From assembly GCF_019793465.1 (NCBI RefSeq), contig NZ_JAILYJ010000001.1:124001-188000 (forward strand): a stretch of DNA of 64,000 nucleotides, in the 5' to 3' direction. The position numbers and the translations under genes were made by a program. This stretch comes from Rhizobium croatiense (lineage in GTDB: Bacteria; Pseudomonadota; Alphaproteobacteria; Rhizobiales; Rhizobiaceae). Under the pieces are notes generated by a model that was given only the letters and a program-made list of their open reading frames with translations, made no database searches and was not told the origin of the DNA. Within the stretch, counting starts at the first letter, position 1, and each line of letters starts with the position of its first letter. This document shows positions 8,576 through 17,160 of the stretch, in pieces.

Positions 8576-9976
8576 CTAAGCAAGCGGCAGCCGCACCGTC
8601 ACAATGAGACCGCCGCCTTCCGCATCGCCGAGCGACACCGAACCTCCGGCGCCTTCGACGACCTCGCGGACGATCGCAAGCCCGAGGCCACTTCCCTCGC
8701 TTTCGGTCCCCATGATCCGGTAGAAGCGTTCGAAGACCTGTTCACGCTCGGCGACGGGAATACCCGGCCCGTTGTCTTCGACGGTGATGACTGCGCTTCC
8801 GTCCGACTGCCCGACCGAGACGGTCACCCGTCCATCCGCAGCGCTGTAGCGGATCGCATTGTCGATGAGGTTGACCAGCATCTCCCGCAGCATCGTTCCG
8901 TCGCCCTCGACGGTGACGGGGCCGTCCGCTTCCAGGCCGACATCGATGTTGCGTTTCAGCGCCTCTTCGGCATGCGCTTCCAATATTTCGCGGGCGGCCT
9001 TGCTGAGATCGGTCACGTCGCCGCGCGGCCGCCGGCTCCCGGGCTCGGCCCGCGACAAGGTCAGGAGCTGGCCGGCGAGGCGCGAAATCTGCCTGGTGCT
9101 GGTGCGAAGTGCGGCAAGCGCCTCGTCGCGGCGAGCCGCATCGTCTTCGCGGGCGGCCACGCTCGCCTGCGTCGAAATCAGTGCGAGCGGCGTTCTGAGC
9201 TGATGCGCCGCATTCGATACGAACCGCCGCTGCGCGGCCATCTGGTTCTGGACGCGCTCCATATGGTCGTTCAGCGCATGGACGAGCGGGCGCAGCTCGC
9301 TTTGTACCATCTCCGGCGGCAGCGGATCGAGACGGTTGCGGCCGCGCGCTCGCACGGCGTCCCGCAATCTCAAAGCCGGCGCAAGGCCACGCTGCAGCCC
9401 GAGGATCGTCACCAGGCTCGCCAAGAAGACGAGCACGAACTGCTTCGCAAAATCCGAAAGCCACAGCTGCTTGCGCATCGCATATTGGCTGTTATGCGTC
9501 ACCGCGACCGTCACGGAAATCGTGCCGTCATCGGGAAGCCCGACGACGGGATGGTCGAGCATCAGGACGCGCACATCGGCACCGTGGAAGACGCGATCCT
9601 CGCCGACACGCTGGGCCGCCGGCAGCGGCAAATCGGGAAAGCCGCTCACCAGATTACCCCACACGGTGATGACCTGGTAAAAGACGCGGTCGCCGAACCC
9701 CGTATCGAACATCTCGAGCGCGGCAGGCGGCACATCGACCTGGACATTGCCGCCCTCGTCGACGCGCACCGCCTCGGCAATGACGCGGGCCGAGGCCAGA
9801 AGCGTGCGGTCCGTCACCAGTTTCGCCGTCGCATCGGCCGACCAGAAGCTGTCGTAGAGATTGAAGCCGATCGCGCCGAACAGCGTCAGCAGCACCAGCG
9901 ACAGCAATTGCACCCTGAGGCTCTGGCTGAGCCGGCCGATGGCGGCGACGCTTTTGTTGAAGACGCTACTGAACAT
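8576..9976 (-). CDS. Sensor histidine kinase (TctE/QseC-like)
   Basis: 466-residue membrane kinase from the ATG at 9976, which overlaps the response-regulator end by 11 bases; a longer frame to 10105 runs inside the regulator gene and is not used. Helix 1 is about residues 24-41 and helix 2 about 178-196, enclosing a roughly 135-residue periplasmic sensor. Then come the HAMP-like region, the phospho-acceptor His258 in FVSNAAHQLRTPL, the N-box NLIDNAIRYS and the ATP-lid motifs DNGPGI and GSGLGLAIV. It should phosphorylate the regulator encoded just upstream. TctE-type kinases often sense organic acids, but the ligand here is unknown. Confidence 0.9.
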   Translation of the reverse strand: MFSSVFNKSVAAIGRLSQSLRVQLLSLVLLTLFGAIGFNLYDSFWSADATAKLVTDRTLLASARVIAEAVRVDEGGNVQVDVPPAALEMFDTGFGDRVFYQVITVWGNLVSGFPDLPLPAAQRVGEDRVFHGADVRVLMLDHPVVGLPDDGTISVTVAVTHNSQYAMRKQLWLSDFAKQFVLVFLASLVTILGLQRGLAPALRLRDAVRARGRNRLDPLPPEMVQSELRPLVHALNDHMERVQNQMAAQRRFVSNAAHQLRTPLALISTQASVAAREDDAARRDEALAALRTSTRQISRLAGQLLTLSRAEPGSRRPRGDVTDLSKAAREILEAHAEEALKRNIDVGLEADGPVTVEGDGTMLREMLVNLIDNAIRYSAADGRVTVSVGQSDGSAVITVEDNGPGIPVAEREQVFERFYRIMGTESEGSGLGLAIVREVVEGAGGSVSLGDAEGGGLIVTVRLPLA

Positions 9977-10634
9977 GTCTGAGGAGATAGCCGAGCCCGC
10001 GCAACGTCGCGATCTGCACGGAGCTGGCCTCGAGCTTCTTTCGAAGCCTGTGGACATAGATTTCGATGGCGCTCGGATCCGCCTCGTCGTCGAAACCGAA
10101 GACACTTTCGGAAAGGGCGGCCTTCGAGACTGTATTGCCCAGCTTCATGACCAGCTGCTCGAGAACGGCATATTCGCGCGGCGTCAATTGCAGCGGCTCG
10201 CCTTCGACGAAGAACTGCCGCGTCCCGCCGGAAAAGCGCAGGTTCCCGACGGTGATCTCGGACGATGCCCGGTCCTGCCCGCGGCGTACCACCGCGCGGA
10301 TCCTGGCTTCAAGTTCGGCGATTTCGAAGGGCTTGGCGAGATAATCGTCGGCGCCGCTGTCGAGCCCCGCCACGCGGCCGTCGAGACTCGCATTGGCGGT
10401 CAGGATGATGATGGGGAGCTTGTTGCCCGATTGTCTCAGCCGCTTCAGAAGCGTCAATCCGTCGAGCTTCGGCAGCGAAAGGTCGAGGATCATCGCCGAA
10501 TATTCCGCCACCCTGAGCAGATGCTCCGCGTCCTCGCCGTCATAGGCAATGTCGATCGTATATTGCGCCTGCCGCAGGGCCTTGCCCAGCCAGGCCGCCA
10601 GATCCTTGTTGTCCTCCACCACAAGCAGTCGCAT
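9966..10634 (-). CDS. OmpR/TctD-type response regulator
   Basis: 222 residues. The receiver domain has the acidic pair at E7/D8, the phospho-acceptor Asp51 in MILDLSLPKLDG and Lys101 in DDYLAKPF. The C-terminal winged helix carries LTPREYAVLEQL and the recognition region IEIYVHRLRKKLE. It is translated ahead of its kinase with an 11-base overlap, so the two are coupled. The target genes are unknown; the divergent hydrolase/GlxA pair at 10840 is the nearest candidate. Confidence 0.92.
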   Translation of the reverse strand: MRLLVVEDNKDLAAWLGKALRQAQYTIDIAYDGEDAEHLLRVAEYSAMILDLSLPKLDGLTLLKRLRQSGNKLPIIILTANASLDGRVAGLDSGADDYLAKPFEIAELEARIRAVVRRGQDRASSEITVGNLRFSGGTRQFFVEGEPLQLTPREYAVLEQLVMKLGNTVSKAALSESVFGFDDEADPSAIEIYVHRLRKKLEASSVQIATLRGLGYLLRHVQ

Positions 10635-10839
10635 CCGATCCCCTTAGCACGTGCGGAGGGGCTCGCGGAAGCGGGCGCATGGAAGGGCGGCCATATTCGA
10701 CATCGCCTGCTGCTCCGAGTAGCTGAGTGTCCTCAACCGTCATTGGCGCGAATTGTCCGCTATTTGTCCGGCCCGTGCATTTTCCTCTGTCCAGGGATCG
10801 CCGAATATGGCTTCATGATCAACATCCACGGAGCAAGAA

Positions 10840-11406
10840 ATGTCCGGCCATGATACCGTCCTTCTCGTCATCGACGCTCAAGAGTCCTTCCGGCAGCGCG
10901 ATTATTGGGATGAAAGCCTCGCATCCGCCTATATCGATCGCCAGCAGGCTGTGATCGACGGCGCGGCCGCAAGCGGGATACCCGTCATTCAGATCTTCCA
11001 TGTCGATGGAAGCGGTCCGTTTTCGGAAAACTCGGGCTTCGTCAGGACGCTCGCCCCGCTCAGGATCGCCCCCGACGCGACCTTCAGGAAGAGCCGTCAC
11101 AGCGCCCTCGTCGGCTCCGGGCTCGACGTCTGGCTGACCGAGAACGGCGTGCGTCGCATCATTGTCTCAGGCATCCGCACCGAACAATGCTGCGAGACCA
11201 CGACTCGCCACGCATCGGATCTCGGCTACCAGGTCGATTATGTCAGCGAAGCGACCCTGACTTTCCCGATGACCGACGCGGCGGGACGCACCTGGAGCGC
11301 CGGGGAAATCCGCGGCCGCACGGAACTTGTCCTTTCGGACCGTTTCGCCAGGATCGCCACCGTCGAACAGGCGCTGGCGGGGCGCGGGAAGTCGCTCGCC
11401 GCATGA
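10840..11406 (+). CDS. Isochorismatase-like cysteine hydrolase
   Basis: 188-residue alpha/beta hydrolase of the isochorismatase/nicotinamidase group. The expected triad is visible as Asp12 in LLVIDAQESF, Lys84 in ATFRKSRHSAL and Cys117 in GIRTEQCCETT, where a second Cys follows directly. It probably hydrolyses an amide or vinyl-ether bond in a small molecule. Its stop overlaps the start of the GlxA-type regulator (ATGA at 11403-11406), so enzyme and regulator are translationally coupled. A start-proximal GGAGCAAGAA supports the chosen ATG. Substrate unknown. Confidence 0.85.
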   Translation: MSGHDTVLLVIDAQESFRQRDYWDESLASAYIDRQQAVIDGAAASGIPVIQIFHVDGSGPFSENSGFVRTLAPLRIAPDATFRKSRHSALVGSGLDVWLTENGVRRIIVSGIRTEQCCETTTRHASDLGYQVDYVSEATLTFPMTDAAGRTWSAGEIRGRTELVLSDRFARIATVEQALAGRGKSLAA

Positions 11407-12413
11407 CGGAAGCCGCGCAGCCCTTCGATATCTCCGTCTTCGTCGTCGTGCCGCCGCGCGTGCTGCTGCTCGACGTCGCCGGCCCGATCGAAGTGCTGCG
11501 CAAGGCGAATCTAGAACAGCAGGCGGTGCGCTTCAGCGTTACCTATATCGGCCCGTCGGCAACGGTCGGCAGCTCGATCGGCCTTGCCGTCACAGGCGTC
11601 GCCGCCCTGCCGGAGCGCTTGCCGGATCAGGCGCTCGTCGTCATCGCCGGCAGCGCCGACGCGCCGATGGAGAACAACCGTCCCTGGGACGAGCAGGAGC
11701 GCGCCGCGCAGGCGGCCATCGTCGCGTGGCTGAAACGCGCCATCCGGCCGGGGATTCGATTGATCTCGATCTGCTCCGGCGCCCTTCTCGCCGCCGAGGC
11801 CGGGATGCTCGACGGCCGCGAATGCACCACGCATCACGGCTGCATGGAGGACCTGGCCAGGCTCGCGCCCACCGCGCGCATCCGGGACAACCGGCTCTAT
11901 GTCGAGGACGGCGAGCGTCTCACCAGCGCCGGCATCACCGCCGGCATAGACCTCATGCTGCATATCGTCGCCCAAGCGGCGGGACATGCCTGCGCGCTTG
12001 CTGTGGCCAGATATCTCGTCGTCTATCTCAGGCGCGGCGGCTCGGACCCGCAGCTTTCGCCTTGGCTCGAAGGCCGCAACCATATCCACCCGGTCATTCA
12101 CCGTGCACAGGATGCGGTTGCCGCCGATCCCACTCGCGACTGGTCGGTTGCCTCGCTTGCGCGCCTCAGCGGCGCCAGCGCGCGGAACCTCTCGCGGCTG
12201 TTCAACGAGCAGACCGGCATGAGCGTCACGGATTTCGTCAACCGCATGCGCGTGGCTCTCGCCCGCGAAATGCTCGCCGGCTCTCGGCTGGATATGGAGG
12301 CCGTGGCCTTGCGCGCCGGCTTCGGCTCGGCCCGGCAGCTGCGCCGAGCTTGGAATCGGCTGCACGATAGCCCGCCGAGCGCGGCACGGCCGAGGCCGGC
12401 CTTCAGTTCATAG
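11403..12413 (+). CDS. GlxA-family AraC-type transcriptional regulator
   Basis: 336 residues from the ATG at 11403, which overlaps the hydrolase stop. The N-terminal DJ-1/PfpI-like domain contains LLLDVAGPIEVLRKA and the elbow Cys in LISICSGALLAAEAG. The C-terminal part is an AraC double helix-turn-helix (WSVASLARLSGASARNLSRL, then VALRAGFGSARQLRRAW). GlxA-type regulators such as ArgR/CdhR of Pseudomonas control amino-acid or betaine catabolism; here the probable target is its own hydrolase operon. Its last 6 bases overlap the 3' end of the convergent gene at 12408. Confidence 0.88.
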   Translation: MTEAAQPFDISVFVVVPPRVLLLDVAGPIEVLRKANLEQQAVRFSVTYIGPSATVGSSIGLAVTGVAALPERLPDQALVVIAGSADAPMENNRPWDEQERAAQAAIVAWLKRAIRPGIRLISICSGALLAAEAGMLDGRECTTHHGCMEDLARLAPTARIRDNRLYVEDGERLTSAGITAGIDLMLHIVAQAAGHACALAVARYLVVYLRRGGSDPQLSPWLEGRNHIHPVIHRAQDAVAADPTRDWSVASLARLSGASARNLSRLFNEQTGMSVTDFVNRMRVALAREMLAGSRLDMEAVALRAGFGSARQLRRAWNRLHDSPPSAARPRPAFSS

Positions 12414-13256
12414 AGGAAGAGAAAGAGCGGCGTGCCCGGCCTGATCTTCGGCAGCGACGGCTGCAACACCGAGCGCCTCCGTCCCCCAGATTTCGATCTG
12501 CGTCAGCGCCGGAAAAGGCGAGCCGTCCTCGGCCTTGATAAGCCCGTGCAGTTCCACCCATTCGACGGTGCAGGGCTCGATGGAAAAACGCTGCGCCGTG
12601 CCGGATTTCACCAGCGGAAAAGAAGAGGTTCTGCCGTTCGAGAAGGTGACGCTTGCCTCTTCCCACCAGGAATCATGCGGGAAATCAGCCCTGAGGTAGA
12701 AGACGATCTCGTCGATCCGTACCGGCCTACCGAACTCCACCGTCAGCGCGGCTTCGGGATCGCGATTGATGCCCCAGCTGGTGTAAGGCCAGAATCCATG
12801 ATTGTCGTTGGCCTTTTCGCCGTCGATCGCGTTGCGCGCGGCGAAGACCGCTTCGCCGCGGGTCTCGACATTGGCGCGCGCATGCGGGAAGAGCGCCCGA
12901 TTGGCATGATCGTCCCAGGGATTTAGAGCGAGATTGCGCCGCTGGGTGAGTTCGTCGGGCCGCGCACTTCTCGCCGAAAGCCGGTGAATATCGCCCTTAA
13001 AGGCATTCGGCGAATAGGACTTGCGCTTATCGCCGAAAGGCACGGCCAGCGAGTAAGCGCTTTCCTTGATGTAGACAAAACCGGGGTGGATCGCGCTGTC
13101 CAAAGCGAGAAAGAGATGCCCGGGTTCGGAAGCCTCGACGACGACACAGTCGCCCTCGCGATAATCCTGGCGATAGACCAGGAAGGTCTCGTCCCGCCCT
13201 GTGGAACTTGCCCGCACGAATCCGTCGGCATCCACGATCTTCAGCGTCAATTCCAT
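12408..13256 (-). CDS. Hypothetical protein, probable carbohydrate-binding (beta-rich) protein
   Basis: 282 residues with no signal peptide and no catalytic motif that I recognise. The sequence is rich in short beta-type stretches and aromatics (HGFWPYTSWGINRDPEAALTVEFGR broken by me at GFWPYTSWGINRDPEA; EIVFYLRADFPHDSWWEEA; VEWVELHGLIK). The second half resembles a discoidin/F5-8C-like sugar-binding fold in its order of motifs (alteration in orientation of the NAxDG-type AIDGEKAND block followed by W-rich strands). It follows the heparinase-like lyase on the same strand, 69 bases downstream, and probably works on the same polysaccharide. The fold is inference; a structure prediction would settle it. 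Confidence 0.65.
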   Translation of the reverse strand: MELTLKIVDADGFVRASSTGRDETFLVYRQDYREGDCVVVEASEPGHLFLALDSAIHPGFVYIKESAYSLAVPFGDKRKSYSPNAFKGDIHRLSARSARPDELTQRRNLALNPWDDHANRALFPHARANVETRGEAVFAARNAIDGEKANDNHGFWPYTSWGINRDPEAALTVEFGRPVRIDEIVFYLRADFPHDSWWEEASVTFSNGRTSSFPLVKSGTAQRFSIEPCTVEWVELHGLIKAEDGSPFPALTQIEIWGTEALGVAAVAAEDQAGHAALSLPL

Positions 13257-13269
13257 GCTCGACCTCCTC

Positions 13270-13319
13270 AGAGCATGATGCCGAAAACTGTAAGCGGTTT
13301 TCAGACGACATCATGCTCT
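13270..13319. repeat. Rhizobial intergenic palindrome (AGAGCATGATG type)
   Basis: Perfect 11-base arms AGAGCATGATG (13270-13280) and CATCATGCTCT (13309-13319) with an inner GAAAAC/GTTTTC pairing. This is a short palindrome family found many times in rhizobial genomes. It fills nearly the whole gap between the lyase and the 282-residue gene and would form a hairpin in their shared transcript. Confidence 0.8.
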
Positions 13320-13325
13320 AACTTT

Positions 13326-15119
13326 TTAATTTATCCGCAATCTCAGGCGCTTGCCGGCAAGCGGCAGACGCAGCCGGTAGAGCTTCTCGGGCCAGGCTGA
13401 TCTCAGCCTCATGTCATTCACCTCGATCTCGTCGATTTCGATTTCGCCGGCGCCATCGATAAAAATGCTGCCGAGATCGGCGAGATCGATCCTGTTCTCG
13501 GTGATAACAGGCGTGAGGCACGTCATCAGCGACAGGACCGCCGGCCGGTCGCCGTCATGGGTATCGACGATCTCGACATGGCGGCCACGTTGCAGGGAAA
13601 CCGTGCGCCGATAGCTGCGCAGTTGCGCTTCCTCGGGATAGGCGCCTGAAATTTCGAGGGATATGCGCGCGTTCGCCTCGCTGAATTCGACCTCGATATC
13701 CCTTGCGCCAAAGACTTCGCCGGCGGACTGCATGATGCCGGAGAAAGTCGGCAGGTTGTGATAGGCCGACTGCATCGTCCAGATCTCGTAACGCCGCGGC
13801 GAGAAGGTCTTGGCGGTATAGGTCTCGACGCCGACGTCGATCAGGAAAGGGCGACCGTTCTTGTAGAGCGTCACGCTACCGACATCGTTGTGATTGTGGC
13901 CTTCGCCGTTGTTGCCGCCCTTCACCGCAAGCGAAAACTGACCGTCGCGGGCGACGAACAGGCCGATGCCGGGATAGAAGATATCCCGACCGCACGCCGC
14001 ATTCGGTTCGATCTTTGGAATTGCCTGCCCGGTCAGCAGCTCCTGCACGCGATACCAGAGGTTCCATTCCCCCGGCAGGTGCGGGCTCTCGGCGTCAGCC
14101 CGGTCGGTCGCGGCGAAGGCCGCCAGCATCTCGGAGCCGACCGCCTTGCCGAACAGATATTCCCGCGCGCTGCAGGGTTCGACCACGGCGGAGGAATCGG
14201 CGAAGTTGAAATAATGGCGGCCGGCCACATGCATCTGGGCGATATATTCGGCCATGTTGCGGATCTTTGGCTGCCGCCAGATCTTGCCGAACAGGCCGGG
14301 CGCCACGCTATCGAGCACGGTCAGCGCGCCGTGCAGGCAGAGTGCGGCATGGCGGTAATAGACCACGCCTTCCTCGCAGGCGCCGTCCTCGGCATAATCC
14401 TTCAGGAAAGCATTGAGGCTGCCGAGCGCCCTTTCGATAACGGCGCGGCGCGTCGGCTGATCGGTCTTCAGCGAGAAGGTGGTCAACAGGATGTTCTGGG
14501 TTATCCAGGCGGTCCAGTTGTTCATCCGCTCGTCGCCGCTGCCCATCCACCAGAAATGCCGGCCGAGATAGGGCGTCAGGATGCGGGCCTCGATCTCGCG
14601 TTTCACACGCGCCGCAATTTCAGGGCTGATGTTGTCGAGCGGATCGCCGAACAATGCGACGATCGTTGCCAGAAGGGCTGCCGTTTCGGCCGCGAAGAGA
14701 TCGACGACCGGCTGCGAATTATCGGGCAGCGGCAGACGCGGACCGCCGCGCCCATAGGCATTATGCGCCGGAAGCTGCCAGCCGCTTTCCTCCGCGATCA
14801 GGAAGATGCCGTCGACGATCCCCGGCAGGAATCGCCCGCTCCCTTCGACGAGTTCACCCAGCACCAGATCGTTGAGCATCCGCCGCCGCGTGAAATAAAG
14901 CTCCTCGAAGCGCGAACGATCGCCGGCCGCCGTGTATTCCCGGTAATCCGAGGCCGTGATCAAAGGCCATGCGCGCGCAAGCGCGGCCTCGGCGTCGCGG
15001 ACAACCACGTCCCGCACGGTCTGCGGCACCGCTTTCCATCTCTCGCGATCGGCGTAGACCGCTCCCGGCGTGAAATCGCCGAGGATGTCCGGCAACGCGC
15101 CTGAAATCTCGCTGAACAT
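13326..15119 (-). CDS. Heparinase II/III-like polysaccharide lyase
   Basis: 597 residues. The N-terminal two thirds are helical (alpha/alpha-toroid type, with RMNNWTAWITQNILLTTF and CEEGVVYYRHAALCLHGAL). The C-terminal third is beta-rich with NNGEGHNHNDVGSVTLYKNG, the hallmark His/Asn block of heparinase II/III-type lyases, and continues with PFLIDVGVETYTAKTF. Such enzymes cleave uronic-acid polysaccharides by beta-elimination and give unsaturated ends. No signal peptide is visible, so it probably acts in the cytoplasm on imported oligosaccharide, upstream of the GH88 hydrolase encoded in the divergent operon. Substrate (heparin-, chondroitin-, alginate- or glucuronan-like) cannot be fixed. 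Confidence 0.85.
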   Translation of the reverse strand: MFSEISGALPDILGDFTPGAVYADRERWKAVPQTVRDVVVRDAEAALARAWPLITASDYREYTAAGDRSRFEELYFTRRRMLNDLVLGELVEGSGRFLPGIVDGIFLIAEESGWQLPAHNAYGRGGPRLPLPDNSQPVVDLFAAETAALLATIVALFGDPLDNISPEIAARVKREIEARILTPYLGRHFWWMGSGDERMNNWTAWITQNILLTTFSLKTDQPTRRAVIERALGSLNAFLKDYAEDGACEEGVVYYRHAALCLHGALTVLDSVAPGLFGKIWRQPKIRNMAEYIAQMHVAGRHYFNFADSSAVVEPCSAREYLFGKAVGSEMLAAFAATDRADAESPHLPGEWNLWYRVQELLTGQAIPKIEPNAACGRDIFYPGIGLFVARDGQFSLAVKGGNNGEGHNHNDVGSVTLYKNGRPFLIDVGVETYTAKTFSPRRYEIWTMQSAYHNLPTFSGIMQSAGEVFGARDIEVEFSEANARISLEISGAYPEEAQLRSYRRTVSLQRGRHVEIVDTHDGDRPAVLSLMTCLTPVITENRIDLADLGSIFIDGAGEIEIDEIEVNDMRLRSAWPEKLYRLRLPLAGKRLRLRIN

Positions 15120-15366
15120 GTCCCTCCCCGCACTGGAAAAGCATCGACGGGCGTCTGGCCTTCACTTCCACCTATCATATGTTTCCGACGCATGCCATAA
15201 AATTTGTATGATCTATCCAGAACTTGTTTGACCAATACCGGAGATGTGCTATGTCCTTGGCAGGAGGAAGAACAGGCGGCACCCATCCGCCCGAACGGCT
15301 CTGAATTTAGGCTAGAGAAGCCCAAAAGCCGCCAGCTGCAGAATGCCCGACCAGGAGGAAGCATCG
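15120..15366. promoter_or_regulatory. Divergent promoter region of the polysaccharide locus
   Basis: 247 bases without a convincing gene between the lyase (minus) and the transporter operon (plus). The AT-rich part around 15170-15235 holds ATCATA (15174-15179) and its complement TATGAT (15207-15212), a possible pair of half-sites for a regulator, but the arms are short and 27 bases apart. I cannot name the regulator. Confidence 0.4.
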
Positions 15367-16323
15367 GTGTCCATATCGAATTCGGTCATCGCGACGGATG
15401 GCGCCCCGGCAACTCCACGCCGGAAGGTCGCGGTTCTGTCCAAGCGCCAGCGCAAGATCCGCAGCGCGCTGGTCGCCTATTCCTTCATCGCGCCGAATTT
15501 CCTCGGCTTCGCCGTCTTCACGCTCGGCCCGATCCTCTTCGCCTTTGCGCTCGCCTTCATGCATTGGGACGGCTCGAATGCGATCACATTCGCGGGGCTC
15601 GACAATTTCTGGCGGCTGTTCGACGATAAGGCCTTCGTCGCGGCCTTCTGGAACACGATCATCTATACGGTCGCCTCGGTGCCGGCGACGCTGCTCTGCG
15701 CCCTCGGCCTCGCCGTCCTCCTCAACCAGAAGATCGCCGGGCGCGATTTCTTCCGCACGGCGATGTTTTTTCCCTATGTCGCCTCGCTGGTCGCCGTCGC
15801 CGTGGTCTGGAACATGATCTTCAACCCCGAGATGGGACCGGTGAACATGATCCTCTACACGCTCGGCCTCGACCCGAAGAACATGCCGGGATGGGCGGCC
15901 GACCGACATTGGGCGATGGTGACGGTGATCCTGTTCGGCATCTGGAAGAACATGGGCTATTACATGGTCATCTACCTGGCCGGGCTGCAGGGCATCAATT
16001 CCGAACTCTACGAGGCCGCCGATCTCGACGGCGCCAATTCCTGGCAGAAATTCATCCATGTCACCGTGCCGCAGCTCGGGCCGACGACCTTTTTCGTCAC
16101 CGTCATGCTAACGATCCAGTCCTTCAAGGTGTTCGATCAGATCTTCATGATCACCCAGGGCGGCCCCGGCACTTCGACGCTCGTGCTCGTCTATCACATC
16201 TATAACGAGGCGTTCATTTCCTGGGACCTCGGCTATTCCAGCATGATTTCGCTGGTTCTGTTCTTCCTCGTGCTCGCGGTCACGGTCTTCCAGTTCCGCC
16301 GCCAGAGGGAGGACGAGGCATGA
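15367..16323 (+). CDS. Sugar ABC transporter permease (MalF/UgpA-like)
   Basis: 318 residues from the GTG at 15367, chosen because AGGAGGA ends 8 bases before it; the ATG at 15343 would add eight residues and place that ribosome site inside the gene. After a basic N-terminus (KVAVLSKRQRKIRSALVAY) come six membrane helices, the first in YSFIAPNFLGFAVFTLGPIL. The permease signature EAADLDGANSWQKFIHVTVPQL, around residue 220, contacts the ATPase. First gene of the seven-gene uptake and degradation operon. Confidence 0.9.
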   Translation: MSISNSVIATDGAPATPRRKVAVLSKRQRKIRSALVAYSFIAPNFLGFAVFTLGPILFAFALAFMHWDGSNAITFAGLDNFWRLFDDKAFVAAFWNTIIYTVASVPATLLCALGLAVLLNQKIAGRDFFRTAMFFPYVASLVAVAVVWNMIFNPEMGPVNMILYTLGLDPKNMPGWAADRHWAMVTVILFGIWKNMGYYMVIYLAGLQGINSELYEAADLDGANSWQKFIHVTVPQLGPTTFFVTVMLTIQSFKVFDQIFMITQGGPGTSTLVLVYHIYNEAFISWDLGYSSMISLVLFFLVLAVTVFQFRRQREDEA

Positions 16324-17156
16324 GGATCGCCGGACGCAAGATCACCGTCAAAACGGTCCTCCTCTATGCGATCGTCATCACGGTGACGGTTGTCATGCTG
16401 ATGCCCTTCGCCTGGATGCTTTCTGCATCGCTGAAGCTCAGCCGCGACGTCTTCGCCTTCCCGATCGAGTGGATACCGTCGCAGCCGCAATGGCAGAACT
16501 ACGTCGACATCTGGACGAAGATCCCGCTTGCGCTCTTCATCTACAACACGTCGAAGCTGACGATCATCGTCACGCTGCTGCAGCTCTTGACCTCCAGCTT
16601 TGCCGCCTACGCCTTCGCCAACCTGAATTTCCCCTATAAGAACACGCTGTTCCTCGGCTATATCGCCACCATCGCCATGCCCTGGCAGGTCTATATGGTG
16701 CCGCAATTCCTGCTGATGCGCGAGTTCGGCCTCAACAACACGCATCTGGCGCTGATCTGCCTGCAGGCCTTCACCGCCTTCGGCGTTTTCCTGATGCGGC
16801 AGTTCTACATGTCGATCCCGACCGAGCTCTGCGAGGCGGCACGCATCGACGGTATGAACGAATATCAGATCTGGGCGCGCATCATGCTGCCGCTCTCCAA
16901 ACCTGCGCTCTCGACCCTGACGATCTTCACCTTCGTCAGCACTTGGAACGACTTCCTCGGCCCGATGATCTATCTCACCAAGACCGAGCTGAAGACCGTC
17001 CAGATCGGCCTGCGCATGTTCATCTCGCAGTATTCGGCCGAATACGGGCTGATCATGGCGGCCTCCGTCGTCGCCCTCGTTCCCGTTCTCATCGTCTTCC
17101 TCGCTCTGCAGCGCTTCTTTGTCGAGGGCATCGCCTCGACGGGACTGAAGGGGTAA
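16320..17156 (+). CDS. Sugar ABC transporter permease (MalG/UgpE-like)
   Basis: 278 residues, start overlapping the preceding stop by four bases (ATGA). The hydrophobic N-terminus (TVLLYAIVITVTVVMLMPFAW) and the EAARIDGMNEYQIWARIMLP signature near residue 180 identify the second permease of a family 1 sugar importer. It forms the membrane pair with the gene before it. Confidence 0.92.
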   Translation: MRIAGRKITVKTVLLYAIVITVTVVMLMPFAWMLSASLKLSRDVFAFPIEWIPSQPQWQNYVDIWTKIPLALFIYNTSKLTIIVTLLQLLTSSFAAYAFANLNFPYKNTLFLGYIATIAMPWQVYMVPQFLLMREFGLNNTHLALICLQAFTAFGVFLMRQFYMSIPTELCEAARIDGMNEYQIWARIMLPLSKPALSTLTIFTFVSTWNDFLGPMIYLTKTELKTVQIGLRMFISQYSAEYGLIMAASVVALVPVLIVFLALQRFFVEGIASTGLKG

Positions 17157-17160
17157 AGCC

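Noticed and set aside
13758..15104. 448-residue plus-strand open frame
   Set aside because: Antisense to the heparinase-like lyase, whose motifs are clear; high-GC shadow frame.
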